From Azospira inquinata (GTDB lineage Bacteria > Pseudomonadota > Gammaproteobacteria > Burkholderiales > Rhodocyclaceae): DNA of 64,000 nucleotides. The position numbers and the translations under genes are program-made. Below are positions 46,234 to 55,100 of this stretch, piece after piece. How positions within the stretch are numbered: position 1 is the first letter of the stretch; every line of letters starts with the position of its first letter. The notes under the pieces were generated by a model. It had not been told where the DNA came from, did not search any database, and worked only from the letters and a program-made list of their open reading frames with translations. The stretch is from the NCBI RefSeq assembly GCF_018905915.1, contig NZ_CP064782.1, positions 2,480,001 to 2,544,000 on the forward strand. The letters run 5' to 3'.

Positions 46234-47463
46234 ATGAGCGACGTGAAAAAAGTGGTGCTGGCCTACTCCGGCGGTTTGGATACCTCGGTGATCCTGAAAT
46301 GGTTGCAGGACACCTATCAATGCGAAGTGGTGACCTTCACCGCCGACCTGGGCCAGGGTGAAGAACTGGAACCGGCCCGGCAAAAGGCCCTGAAATTCGG
46401 CATCAAGCCGGAAAACATTTTCATCGACGACCTGCGGGAAGAATTCGTGCGGGATTTCGTCTTCCCCATGTTCCGGGCCAACACGGTCTATGAAGGGGAA
46501 TACCTGCTGGGCACCTCCATCGCCCGCCCCCTGATCGCCAAGCGGCTGGTGGAAATCGCCAACCTCACCGGTGCCGACGCCATCTCCCATGGCGCTACGG
46601 GCAAGGGCAATGACCAGGTCCGCTTCGAACTGGGCGCCTACGCCTTGAAGCCCGGCATCAAGGTCATCGCCCCGTGGCGGGAATGGGATCTGCTGTCTCG
46701 GGAAAAGCTCCTGGCCTATGCGGAAAAGAACGACATTCCCATTGAAATGAAGCACAAGCAAGGCGGCTCTCCCTATTCCATGGACGCCAACCTGCTGCAC
46801 ATTTCCTACGAAGGCCGCTACCTGGAAAATCCGGCCGCCGAACCGGAAGCGGAAATGTGGCGCTGGACCGTGGCCCCGGAAAAGGCCCCGGATGCCGCCG
46901 AATACCTGGATCTGGAATTCGCCCACGGGGACCTGGTGTCCATCAACGGCGAAAAGCTGAAGGCCCATGAACTGCTGGCCAAGCTTAACCAGCTGGGCGG
47001 CAAGCACGGCATCGGCCGTCTGGATCTGGTGGAAAACCGCTACGTGGGCATGAAGTCCCGGGGCTGCTATGAAACCCCGGGGGGCACCATCCTCCTGAAG
47101 GCCCACCGTGCCATCGAATCCATCACCCTGGATCGGGAAGTGGCCCACCTGAAGGACGATCTCATGCCCCGCTACGCCAGCGTGATCTACAACGGCTACT
47201 GGTGGAGTCCGGAACGTCGGGCCCTGCAAACCCTCATCGACCATACCCAATTGAACGTAAACGGGGTGGTGCGGGTCAAACTTTACAAGGGTAACGTCAT
47301 CGTCGTGGGACGCGATTCCAAGACGGACTCCCTGTTTGACTCAACCATTGCCACGTTCGAGGACGATGCGGGAGCTTACGATCAAAAGGATGCGAGCGGC
47401 TTCATCAAGCTCAATGCACTCCGCTTGCGTATCGCCGCGAAGTTGGCGCAACGCAAGGGGTAA
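46234..47463 (+). CDS. argG: argininosuccinate synthase
   Basis: A 409-residue enzyme joining citrulline and aspartate with ATP. The PP-loop AYSGGLDTS is at residues 11-19. The ATG at 46234 has GGAAAG upstream; the reading from 46216 is not needed. It follows argF by 75 bases and completes the argDFG set here. Confidence 0.97.
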   Translation: MSDVKKVVLAYSGGLDTSVILKWLQDTYQCEVVTFTADLGQGEELEPARQKALKFGIKPENIFIDDLREEFVRDFVFPMFRANTVYEGEYLLGTSIARPLIAKRLVEIANLTGADAISHGATGKGNDQVRFELGAYALKPGIKVIAPWREWDLLSREKLLAYAEKNDIPIEMKHKQGGSPYSMDANLLHISYEGRYLENPAAEPEAEMWRWTVAPEKAPDAAEYLDLEFAHGDLVSINGEKLKAHELLAKLNQLGGKHGIGRLDLVENRYVGMKSRGCYETPGGTILLKAHRAIESITLDREVAHLKDDLMPRYASVIYNGYWWSPERRALQTLIDHTQLNVNGVVRVKLYKGNVIVVGRDSKTDSLFDSTIATFEDDAGAYDQKDASGFIKLNALRLRIAAKLAQRKG

Positions 47464-47467
47464 TTCT

Positions 47468-47689
47468 ATGGAAGGAACCCTCTTCGGGTTCACGGAGGAG
47501 CAAATCTCCAACTTCGGCCTCACCTTCGGGATCGGGGCTTTCATGATCTACATGTTGTTCATCATTGGTGAACTGGCCTACAAGTCGAAGGCGGGCAAAT
47601 ACGGAACAGTGGTGCTGTTTTTCGTGCTCTCCTTCGGCATGCTGGGCTTTGTCGCCAAGCTCATTTTCGAGAAAGTTGCAGGAATCTAA
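47468..47689 (+). CDS. DUF2788 small membrane protein
   Basis: A 73-residue protein with two membrane helices (about 17-37 and 45-66) separated by a basic loop (YKSKAGKYG), of the DUF2788 type. Function unknown. It starts four bases after argG and three bases before ppnP, so it is co-transcribed with both. Confidence 0.85.
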   Translation: MEGTLFGFTEEQISNFGLTFGIGAFMIYMLFIIGELAYKSKAGKYGTVVLFFVLSFGMLGFVAKLIFEKVAGI

Positions 47690-47692
47690 AGC

Positions 47693-48007
47693 ATGTCCCA
47701 GTTCGATAACGTTTCCGTGCTGAAAGCCGCCAATGTGTATTTCGACGGCAAGTGCGTCAGCCATACCGTCCTTTTCCCTGACGGCAGCAAAAAGACCCTG
47801 GGGGTGATTCTGCCTTCCAGCCTGACCTTCAACACGGGGGCGCCCGAAATCATGGAAACCATTTCCGGCAGTTGCCGGGTGCGTCTCCAGGGGCAGACGG
47901 AATGGCAGACCTACGGTGCCGGCCAGTCCTTCAAAGCCCCGGGCAATTCCAGTTTCGACATTGAAGTGAGCGGCGAACCCTACCAATACGTTTGCTATTA
48001 CGGCTAA
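47693..48007 (+). CDS. ppnP: pyrimidine/purine nucleoside phosphorylase
   Basis: A 104-residue cupin-fold protein of the PpnP (YaiE/DUF1255) family, which phosphorolyses several nucleosides. The start [25 protein letters not shown] and the end [10 protein letters not shown] match the family. It closes the arg cluster transcript. Confidence 0.93.
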   Translation: MSQFDNVSVLKAANVYFDGKCVSHTVLFPDGSKKTLGVILPSSLTFNTGAPEIMETISGSCRVRLQGQTEWQTYGAGQSFKAPGNSSFDIEVSGEPYQYVCYYG

Positions 48008-48055
48008 AACAGCGGGGGAGCTTGCTTCCCCGGGCCGTTTTTTCGCATGAATCAG

Positions 48056-48083
48056 ACGCCGGCTTTAGGGCCGGCGTTGTTTT
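48056..48083 (+). terminator. terminator after ppnP
   Basis: ACGCCGGC-TTTAGG-GCCGGCGT then TGTTTT. A second weaker hairpin with a later T run lies at 48016-48046. Confidence 0.7.
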
Positions 48084-48094
48084 GAGGAGTCTGC

Positions 48095-48589
48095 ATGCCT
48101 TCTTTCGACTTTTCCTCCGAAGTGGATATGGTGGCGTTGAAAAACGCCATGGACGTGATTTCCCGCCAGATTGCCAACCGCTACGACTTCAAGGGCACCA
48201 GCGCCAAGGTGGATTTCAATGAAAAGGACAAGGTAATTACCCTGTTCGGGGATTCCGACTTTCAGTTGGGCCAGATCAAGGACATCCTTTTTCCCGCCAT
48301 GGAAAAGAAGGAAAAGGAAAGCACCAAGCGCTTGGATGCCCAGGAGGTGCAAAAAATCTCCGGCAACAAGGTGAAGCAGGATCTGAAGATCAAGGTGGGG
48401 ATCGAAACCGAGCTGGCGAAGAAAATCGTCAAGCTGGTGAAGGACTCCAAGCTCAAGGTCCAGGCCTCCATCCAGGGGGATACGGTGCGGGTGCAGGGGG
48501 CCAAGCGGGACGAACTCCAGTCCTGCATTGCCCTGGTGACCAAGACCATCGCGGATTTCCCCATCAAGTTCGGTAATTTCCGGGACTGA
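48095..48589 (+). CDS. yajQ: YajQ family nucleotide-binding protein
   Basis: A 164-residue YajQ (DUF520) protein starting MPSFDFSSEVDMVALKNAMD, with two ferredoxin-like domains. In Xanthomonas and Pseudomonas relatives bind cyclic-di-GMP and affect gene expression; whether this one does is unknown. GAGGAG precedes the ATG. Confidence 0.95.
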   Translation: MPSFDFSSEVDMVALKNAMDVISRQIANRYDFKGTSAKVDFNEKDKVITLFGDSDFQLGQIKDILFPAMEKKEKESTKRLDAQEVQKISGNKVKQDLKIKVGIETELAKKIVKLVKDSKLKVQASIQGDTVRVQGAKRDELQSCIALVTKTIADFPIKFGNFRD

Positions 48590-48614
48590 CCGGGCGCTGG
48601 CCATGTCCAGGCAA

Positions 48615-48643
48615 TAAAAAAGGCGCTCCAAGGCGCCCTTTTT
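48615..48643. terminator. bidirectional terminator, yajQ and amidotransferase gene
   Basis: GGCGC-TCCAAG-GCGCC flanked by A and T runs, between two converging genes. Confidence 0.85.
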
Positions 48644-48665
48644 ATTTGAAGACCTGGGCAAAGGC

Positions 48666-49379
48666 TCAGCGGGCCAGCCCCTTGATCCATACCCCGTAGA
48701 TCTGGTCCGCCAGTTGGTGCAGCTGGGGTAGGCGCTGGGCCAGTTCCACGCCCATCTGGGCCGGGGTCTGGATGGACGGTTGGGGGGGCAGGTGGGCGCA
48801 TTCTTCCGCCCATTGGCCGTTCCAGGCGTCGATCATGGTCGGGGTCATTTCTACGTGGCACTGCATGGCCAGATGGGGCCCCAGGGCGAACATCTGGTTG
48901 GCGCAATAGGCATTGCCCAGAATGGCTTCCGCCCCCTGGGGTCGGGAAAAGGTTTCTCCGTGCCATTCAAAGACCGTGACGGTCTGCCCCGCCAGGGCGC
49001 CCAGCCAGTGGGCGGCGGTGGGGCCGCTTGCCGCCAGGGCTTCCGCCCAGCCGATTTCCTTTACCGGGTTGGGGCCTACCTTGCCGCCTAGGGCTTTGGC
49101 CATGAGTTGTCCGCCCAGGCAATGGCCGAGGACGGGGATTTGATGGGCCACAGCGTCCCGGATCAGGGCGCAGACCGATGAAATCCAGGGCAGGGGATCA
49201 TTCACGCTCATGGGGCCCCCCATGAAACACAGGCCGCTGTAGGCCTGGGCGGAGGCGGGAATGGGGGCGCCTTCGTCCACCGGAATGAGTTCCCAGGCGA
49301 GGCCGTGAGCTTCCAGGAATGTGGCAAAATAACCCGGACCTTCAGTGGGGGAGTGGCGAAAAATGGCAATGGGGCGCAT
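48666..49379 (-). CDS. class I glutamine amidotransferase-like protein
   Basis: A 237-residue GATase1-type protein. The nucleophile elbow LGHCLGGQ places the cysteine at residue 87, and a later QCHVEMTP supplies the histidine/glutamate pair. Such stand-alone proteins are annotated as GMP synthase-like or as gamma-glutamyl hydrolases; the substrate is open. The ATG at 49379 overlaps the possible start of the divergent protease gene by two bases. Confidence 0.88.
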   Translation of the reverse strand: MRPIAIFRHSPTEGPGYFATFLEAHGLAWELIPVDEGAPIPASAQAYSGLCFMGGPMSVNDPLPWISSVCALIRDAVAHQIPVLGHCLGGQLMAKALGGKVGPNPVKEIGWAEALAASGPTAAHWLGALAGQTVTVFEWHGETFSRPQGAEAILGNAYCANQMFALGPHLAMQCHVEMTPTMIDAWNGQWAEECAHLPPQPSIQTPAQMGVELAQRLPQLHQLADQIYGVWIKGLAR

Positions 49380-50052
49380 GGTGTTGGGGAAGGGTATAAA
49401 GGAAAGACCGGGGCATTTTAGCCGGGTGCTGGTGACCTGCCTATGTCTGCTGGGGGTTTCTGCCGGAGCAGAGGCCGTGGATGTGGCCCTGGCCGGGTTG
49501 ATGCCGGGCAAGGCCATGCTCTCCGTGGATGGGGGATCGCCCCGCATCTTCAGCGTAGGAAAAACCGGAGACGGGGGCATTAAGCTCATTTCCGTGGGCA
49601 GCAACAGTGCCGTGGTGGAAGTGGGGGGCCAGCGCCGCAATCTGCGGGTGGGCCAGCAGGTGGTCTCGGTTGGGGGCGGGGACCAGGCCTCCGTGGTGCT
49701 GTCCGCCGACGGCAACGGCCATTTCATGACCACCGGCATGGTCAATGGCACCACGGTCCGCTTCCTGGTGGATACGGGGGCCACCCTGGTGTCCATGGGG
49801 CGGAGCGATGCCCGCCGGGCCGGGGTGGATGCCAGCCAGGGGACGCCAGCCATGATCCAGACGGCGGACGGCCCGGTGCGGGCCTACCGGGTTAATCTGA
49901 ACAAAGTCACCGTGGGGGGGCTGACCCTCACCAACGTGGAAGGGCTGGTCCATGACAAGGACCTGCCTGTGGTGCTGTTGGGGATGAGTTTCCTCAATCG
50001 CATGGAAATGCAACGGGACGGGGAGCGCATGGTATTGCGCCGCCGTTATTGA
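49378..50052 (+). CDS. retropepsin-like aspartic protease, exported
   Basis: About 224 residues: a signal sequence (VLVTCLCLLGVSAGAEA), a region with small beta repeats, and a retropepsin-like domain with the catalytic FLVDTGATLVSM (aspartate about 132) and a C-terminal LLGMSFLNRM, as in the TIGR02281-type clan AA proteases. The start is uncertain: the GTG at 49426 would give a cleaner signal peptide. Target unknown; probably periplasmic. Confidence 0.85.
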   Translation: MVLGKGIKERPGHFSRVLVTCLCLLGVSAGAEAVDVALAGLMPGKAMLSVDGGSPRIFSVGKTGDGGIKLISVGSNSAVVEVGGQRRNLRVGQQVVSVGGGDQASVVLSADGNGHFMTTGMVNGTTVRFLVDTGATLVSMGRSDARRAGVDASQGTPAMIQTADGPVRAYRVNLNKVTVGGLTLTNVEGLVHDKDLPVVLLGMSFLNRMEMQRDGERMVLRRRY

Positions 50053-50074
50053 AATTTATCGACTAGGAAAAGGT

Positions 50075-50329
50075 ATGCCTTCAGGGAAAAAAACGCTGGG
50101 TAAGTCCGTCATGCTCGGCCAGGAAATCGAAATGCTCATGTCCGAGCGCCAAACCCTGCTCCAAAGCGTGGGAGCGGCGGCGGCTCTGGTGGCTGAACTG
50201 GATACGGCCCGTTTACCCGCCGGAGCCATGGCGGCGGCCAATCTCCTTTCCTCCCTGATCAACGGCTTGCCCGAGGATTTGCTGCAAGACGCCCTGGCCT
50301 CGGTGCAGGCCCGTATTGATGGGGCTTGA
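50075..50329 (+). CDS. small hypothetical protein
   Basis: An 84-residue helical protein with no recognised family, alanine/leucine-rich, no signal or membrane helix. It is believed real because of a strong AGGAAAAGG site, its start 22 bases after the protease gene and an 11-base overlap with the Nudix gene. Confidence 0.6.
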   Translation: MPSGKKTLGKSVMLGQEIEMLMSERQTLLQSVGAAAALVAELDTARLPAGAMAAANLLSSLINGLPEDLLQDALASVQARIDGA

Positions 50330-50975
50330 AGCAGGAGGGGCGCCCCGCCCCGGGGCGGCAGGGGATTTCCCCCTGCCTGAGGAACTTCAACCCCTGGCCC
50401 GTCTGCTGGCGGCCACGGATCGCCCTCGGCCGCCCGTGGTGGAAGCCGGGGTGGCCGATCGAGGCATTCTGACCCCCGCCGCCGTGCTTTTCCCCCTGGT
50501 CTGCCGTCCCGAGGGGGTGTCCGTGCTTCTCACCCTGCGCAGCGCCCATCTCAAGGACCATCCGGGCCAGATCAGTTTCCCCGGGGGGCGTCGGGAGCCG
50601 GAAGACACGGGCCCCCACCAGACCGCCCTGCGGGAAGCCCGGGAAGAGGTGGGTCTGGACCCGGCCCAGGTCCAGCTTTTCGGCTGTCTCCCCGAATACC
50701 GCACCAGTACGGGCTTTCGCGTCACCCCGGTGGTGGGGGCCTTGCGTCCGCCCCTGGCCCTGGTGCCCGACCCCTTTGAGGTGGCGGAGATTTTCGAGGT
50801 GCCCCTGGCCTTTCTTCTGGACCCAGCCAATCGCCAGCGCCACCGGGTGATGTGGCAGGGCCGGGAACGGGAATACTTCGCCCTGCCCTACGGCAAATAT
50901 TTCATCTGGGGCGCCACCGCCGGCATGATCCTGTCCCTAGCCAGTCTGTTGGAAGAAGGGGAGAGGCGGCTTTAG
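50319..50975 (+). CDS. Nudix hydrolase, CoA pyrophosphatase-like
   Basis: A 218-residue Nudix protein. The Nudix box G-x5-E-x7-REAREEVGL is intact (GGRREPED...TALREAREEVGL), and the upstream R-S-A-x-L-K-D-H-P-G-Q-I-S-F-P resembles the CoA-pyrophosphatase (NudL/YeaB) signature. It probably splits CoA or related diphosphates. The ATG at 50319 follows a TTG in frame. Confidence 0.9.
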   Translation: MGLEAGGAPRPGAAGDFPLPEELQPLARLLAATDRPRPPVVEAGVADRGILTPAAVLFPLVCRPEGVSVLLTLRSAHLKDHPGQISFPGGRREPEDTGPHQTALREAREEVGLDPAQVQLFGCLPEYRTSTGFRVTPVVGALRPPLALVPDPFEVAEIFEVPLAFLLDPANRQRHRVMWQGREREYFALPYGKYFIWGATAGMILSLASLLEEGERRL

Positions 50976-51234
50976 GTCCCTGGTAGAAAAAGGGGAAGGG
51001 GACAAGGAGGAGGCAAGCCCCTGGAGGGAAGTTGTTGGGGGAAATGGTGCCGATCTCCGCGTAAAATTCGCTAACGTCTGTTAACGTTTCATCCTCGTGG
51101 CGGGGCCGGGCCTGGCGTCCGGGTTTTGTGGTATCTTGGTGCCCCCGCCGGTCACCGGAACCAGGGAGGCGTCCCTGGCCCGGGGCTGGATTTCCCGGCC
51201 TGTGGCCGTGCTTTATGGATGATTTTGACCCGGG

Positions 51235-52155
51235 ATGAGCCTACTTTCCCTAATTGCCGCCCTGTTGCTGGAACAGCTGCGTCCCCTGTCCCGTCGCCTG
51301 TTCCTGGACCCGGCCCTGCATTGGGCTGATTTCCTTGAAGACCGCCTGAATGCGGGGGAACGCCGCCATGGCCTGCTGGGCTGGTGCGCCGCCCTCTTGC
51401 CCCCCGTGCTGGTGGTGACCGCCGTCTATTTTCTCCTGGATTGGATCAGCCCCCTGCTGGCCTGGGCCTGGAATGTGGCGGTGCTCTATCTGACCCTGGG
51501 CTTTCGCCAGTTCAGCCACTATTTCACCGATATTCATCTAGCCTTGCGCTGCGGTGATTTGGCCCGGGCCCGCCAACTGCTGGGGGCCTGGCGGGGGCGC
51601 AGCGCCGAAAATCTCTCCTCCAGCGAGGTGGCCCGGCTGTCCATCGAAGAAGCCCTGGTGGCTTCCCACCGCCACGTTTTTGCCGTGGTGCTCTGGTTTC
51701 TGGTATTGCCCGGTCCTGCTGGGGCCATCGTCTATCGTCTGGCCGCCCTTCTGGCCCAACGCTGGGGACGGCAGCGCCGGGAGGATTTTGGCGAATTCGG
51801 GGATTTCCCCCGTCAGGCCTTTGCCCTCATCGACTGGGTGCCCGCCCGGGTGACCGCAGTGTTTTTCGCCATCGTGGGGGATTTTGAAGACGCCATTTAC
51901 TGCTGGCGCAATCAGGCGGCCCAATGGGAAGACCCGGATCGGGGCGTGATTCTGGCCGCCGGGGCTGGTGCCCTGGGGGTGCGTCTGGGCCAGCCCTTGG
52001 TGGAAAACGGGGAACTCACGGAACGGGCCGATCTGGGCCTGGGGGAAGAGGCGGACGCGGATTTCATGCAAAGTACGGTGGGCTTGGTGTGGCGGGCCCT
52101 GGTGCTGTGGTTGCTGCTGCTCCTGCTCCTGGGCGTGGCTTCCTGGGTGGGGTAG
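51235..52155 (+). CDS. CobD/CbiB-like membrane protein
   Basis: A 306-residue membrane protein with several helices (about 50-70, 75-95, 150-175, 285-303) of the CobD/CbiB-related family that also includes AmpE-like proteins. Motifs such as FRQFSHYFTDIHLALRCGDL and DWVPARVTAVFFAIVGDFEDA match. The usual cobalamin neighbours are absent, so a role in vitamin B12 synthesis is doubtful. The upstream spacer (50976-51234) shows no gene. Confidence 0.85.
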   Translation: MSLLSLIAALLLEQLRPLSRRLFLDPALHWADFLEDRLNAGERRHGLLGWCAALLPPVLVVTAVYFLLDWISPLLAWAWNVAVLYLTLGFRQFSHYFTDIHLALRCGDLARARQLLGAWRGRSAENLSSSEVARLSIEEALVASHRHVFAVVLWFLVLPGPAGAIVYRLAALLAQRWGRQRREDFGEFGDFPRQAFALIDWVPARVTAVFFAIVGDFEDAIYCWRNQAAQWEDPDRGVILAAGAGALGVRLGQPLVENGELTERADLGLGEEADADFMQSTVGLVWRALVLWLLLLLLLGVASWVG

Positions 52156-52487
52156 CGCCTTTTCCCTGAGGGGGCGGCCCGGGCCGCCCCCTGCACTATC
52201 AGGCCCGGACGGGCCTTTTTTTATGGCCGGGGATCGGATGGGGCGGGGCGGGCCAGGATTGCCGCTCAGGGGTAAAAGGTGGCAGGTCTGCAAAGGCCTT
52301 GCAAAGCTTGGGGGGGATGATGGGGAATGCCTGTGTTTGGGGCGTCCCTTCCGGGCTGGCAGGGGCGGGCTAGAGACCGCACCAGGGGGGCGCGGCATGC
52401 TCGGTTTTGGTGCGATCCCGGAGAAAAATTCCCCGGTCATGGGCTGGGCGTTATATTAAGTCTATGAGCTGTTTGAATTTTCTCACC
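52156..52487 (+). other. intergenic region upstream of ATP-grasp operon
   Basis: Holds a terminator at 52201-52222 and a GC-rich hairpin just before it; 52223-52487 has no supported gene. AT-rich sequence begins near 52450, leading to the sigma-54-like element. Confidence 0.5.
52201..52222 (+). terminator. rho-independent terminator after CobD-like gene
   Basis: AGGCCC-GGAC-GGGCCT followed by seven T residues. Confidence 0.9.
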
Positions 52488-52503
52488 TGGCACGGCCTCT
52501 GCT
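52488..52503 (+). promoter_or_regulatory. sigma-54 promoter (-24/-12) of ATP-grasp/alpha-E operon
   Basis: TGGCACGGCCTCTGCT matches TGGCACG-N4-TTGCW with a single mismatch (C for the first T of TTGC). The GG and GC lie ten bases apart. It is 39 bases upstream of the first ATG (52542). Confidence 0.7.
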
Positions 52504-52541
52504 AGGCAAGTATTAGCCAATACTGAAACGGCTATAAAACC

Positions 52542-53966
52542 ATGAGCAAACCCACCTATTACGACGAAATGTATTGCGGCGGCAGCGATGGCGCCGTGCG
52601 GGACCACTACCGTTCCTATCTCCAGTGGCAGGGCAATACCCCAGCGGATCGCATTGCCCGCAAGCGGGTGGAGGCGGATATCGCCTTCCGCCGGGTCGGC
52701 ATCACCTTTGCCGTGTATGGGGAAGAAGGGGGCACGGAGCGGCTCATTCCCTTCGACATCATTCCCCGCATCATTCCCTCCCAGGAATGGCTGACCCTGA
52801 AGGCCGGGCTGCGGCAGCGGGTGAAGACCCTGAATCTGTTTCTCCACGACATCTACCACGACCAGGAAATTCTCAAGGCCGGGAAAATCCCCCGGGAACA
52901 GGTGGAGAACAACGCCCAGTTTCGGGAAGTGATGCGGGGAGTGGATGTGGCGGCCAACACCTACGCCCACATCGCCGGGGTGGATCTGGTGCGGGCCGGG
53001 GCCGGGGAGTTCTACGTGCTGGAGGACAACCTGCGGGTGCCCTCCGGGGTGTCCTATATGCTGGAAGACCGGAAGATGATGATGCGCCTCTTCCCCGAAC
53101 TCTTCGCCAGCAACAAGATTGCCCCGGTGGAACACTATCCGGATCTGCTTTTGGAAACCCTGCGGGCCTCGGCCCCCAACGGGGTGTCCGACCCCACGGT
53201 GGTGCTGCTCACCCCGGGGGCCTACAACAGCGCCTACTTCGAACACACCTTCCTGGCCCAGCAAATGGGCATTGAGCTGGTGGAAGGCCGGGACCTGTTC
53301 GTGGAGAACGACACGGTGTACATGCGCACCACCCAGGGGCCCCAACGGGTGGATGTGATCTACCGGCGTATCGACGATGACTTCATGGATCCCCAGGTGT
53401 TCCGTCCCGATTCCATGCTGGGGGTGCCGGGCATTCTGCGGGCCTACCGGGCGGGCCGGGTAACCCTGGCCAACGCCGTGGGCACCGGGGTGGCGGACGA
53501 CAAGTCCATCTACCCCTATGTGCCGGACATGGTGCGTTTTTACCTGGGGGAAGAACCCATCCTGCACAACGTGCCCACCTACATGTGCCGCAAGCCGGAG
53601 GACCTGGCCTATACCCTGGCCCACCTTCCCGAGCTGGTGGTGAAGGAGGTGCACGGCGCCGGGGGCTACGGCATGCTGGTGGGGCCCGCCTCCACCCGGG
53701 CGGAAATCGAAGTCTTCCGCCAGCGTCTGGAAGCCCATCCGGACAAGTACATCGCCCAGCCCACCCTGGCCCTGTCCACCTGCCCCACCTATGTGGACGC
53801 GGGCATCGCCCCCCGCCATATCGACCTGCGCCCCTTTGTCCTGTCCGGCAAGGAAGTGACCATGGTGCCCGGCGGCCTGACCCGGGTGGCCCTGCGGGAA
53901 GGCTCCCTAGTGGTGAATTCCTCCCAAGGGGGCGGCACCAAGGACACCTGGGTGCTGGAAGACTGA
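52542..53966 (+). CDS. circularly permuted ATP-grasp protein (COG2308)
   Basis: A 474-residue circularly permuted ATP-grasp type 2 enzyme (DUF404/DUF407). Segments such as RGVDVAANTYAHIAGVDLVR, NLRVPSGVSYMLEDR and KEVHGAGGYGMLVGP fit the family, which probably forms amide or peptide bonds using ATP on an unknown substrate. It always travels with alpha-E, transglutaminase-like and often Anbu genes, as here. First gene of the unit with the sigma-54-like promoter. Confidence 0.93.
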   Translation: MSKPTYYDEMYCGGSDGAVRDHYRSYLQWQGNTPADRIARKRVEADIAFRRVGITFAVYGEEGGTERLIPFDIIPRIIPSQEWLTLKAGLRQRVKTLNLFLHDIYHDQEILKAGKIPREQVENNAQFREVMRGVDVAANTYAHIAGVDLVRAGAGEFYVLEDNLRVPSGVSYMLEDRKMMMRLFPELFASNKIAPVEHYPDLLLETLRASAPNGVSDPTVVLLTPGAYNSAYFEHTFLAQQMGIELVEGRDLFVENDTVYMRTTQGPQRVDVIYRRIDDDFMDPQVFRPDSMLGVPGILRAYRAGRVTLANAVGTGVADDKSIYPYVPDMVRFYLGEEPILHNVPTYMCRKPEDLAYTLAHLPELVVKEVHGAGGYGMLVGPASTRAEIEVFRQRLEAHPDKYIAQPTLALSTCPTYVDAGIAPRHIDLRPFVLSGKEVTMVPGGLTRVALREGSLVVNSSQGGGTKDTWVLED

Positions 53967-54036
53967 GCACGGAAGCCCGGCGGTGAAAGCCGCCGGGGAG
54001 ACCATCTGTAACAAGCGCGAAAAAACGGAGCACATG

Positions 54037-54978
54037 ATGCTGAGCCGTACTGCCGACCACCTTTATTGGATGTCCCGCTATACCGAGCGGGCGGAAAACC
54101 TGGCCCGGTTGCTGGACGTGACCTACCAGATGTCCCTGGTGCCCCAGAGCGAAGCGGCGGCCAACCAGAACTGGCATGCCGTGATCGTCCTCAACAGCCT
54201 GGAAAAGCCCTTTGCGGAAGCCTACGGGGAGCCCACCGCCGCCAATGTGATGCGCTTTATGGTGCGGGACGAGGACAATCCTTCCTCCATCTACAGCTGC
54301 CTCAGTTCCACCCGGGAAAATGCCCACGCGGTGCGGGGCACCCTGACCTCGGAAATGTGGGAAACCATCAATTCCACCTGGATCGAGTTGCGCCACCAGA
54401 GCTTTGATCAGATCCGGGCCGGGGGCATCACGGAATTTTTCGAGTGGGTGAAAATGCGCACCGCCCTGATCCGGGGCGTCACCCTGGGCACCCTGCTACT
54501 GGACGAGGCCGCCCACTTCATCCGCCTGGGGGGCCTGCTGGAACGGGCCGACAACACGGCCCGCATCCTGGACGTGAAATACCACTTTCTCCAGAACGGG
54601 GACGAGGGCAACGGGGTGACGGATTTCTACCAGTGGGGTGCCTTGCTCCGCTCCCTGTCTGCCTTTGAGGTGTATCGCAAGGTGTACCGGGACGTGATTA
54701 CCCCGGCTCGGGTGGTGGAACTGCTCATGCTGCGCAAGGACATGCCCCGCTCCCTGCACCACTGTCTGGATAAGGTGGATTACATGCTTAGCCTGGTGGC
54801 CAACAAGCAGTCCGCCGAGACCTGCCGCCGCTCCGGCCTGCTCCACGCCCGGCTCCATTACGCCCGCACCGAGGACATTCTGGCTGGGGGGCTGCACGAA
54901 TACCTTACCGACTTCATGGATGCCATCTACGACCTGGGCAACCATATTTCCCAGGATTTCCTGGTGCCGGCCACCTGA
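54037..54978 (+). CDS. alpha-E domain protein (COG2307)
   Basis: A 313-residue all-helical alpha-E (DUF403) protein beginning MLSRTADHLYWMSRYTERAENLARLLD. Its function is unknown, but it is the constant partner of the permuted ATP-grasp enzyme. The ATG at 54037 has CGGAG six bases upstream; the ATG just before it is too close. It lies 70 bases after the ATP-grasp gene and is followed by a strong terminator. Confidence 0.92.
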   Translation: MLSRTADHLYWMSRYTERAENLARLLDVTYQMSLVPQSEAAANQNWHAVIVLNSLEKPFAEAYGEPTAANVMRFMVRDEDNPSSIYSCLSSTRENAHAVRGTLTSEMWETINSTWIELRHQSFDQIRAGGITEFFEWVKMRTALIRGVTLGTLLLDEAAHFIRLGGLLERADNTARILDVKYHFLQNGDEGNGVTDFYQWGALLRSLSAFEVYRKVYRDVITPARVVELLMLRKDMPRSLHHCLDKVDYMLSLVANKQSAETCRRSGLLHARLHYARTEDILAGGLHEYLTDFMDAIYDLGNHISQDFLVPAT

Positions 54979-54986
54979 GGCCCCTG

Positions 54987-55015
54987 GCCCCCGGATTTGC
55001 CCGGGGGCTGTTTTT
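54987..55015 (+). terminator. terminator between alpha-E and Anbu genes
   Basis: GCCCCCGG-ATTTGC-CCGGGGGC then TGTTTTT. It would separate Anbu transcription from the ATP-grasp/alpha-E transcript or attenuate it. Confidence 0.85.
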
Positions 55016-55100
55016 CTTTCCGGCGGCGCCTGTCCGCCCGGCCATTGCCGGAGCGGCGGCCCGCCGTTACCATTCCTCCTTCCCTACTGCCGTCACCGTC

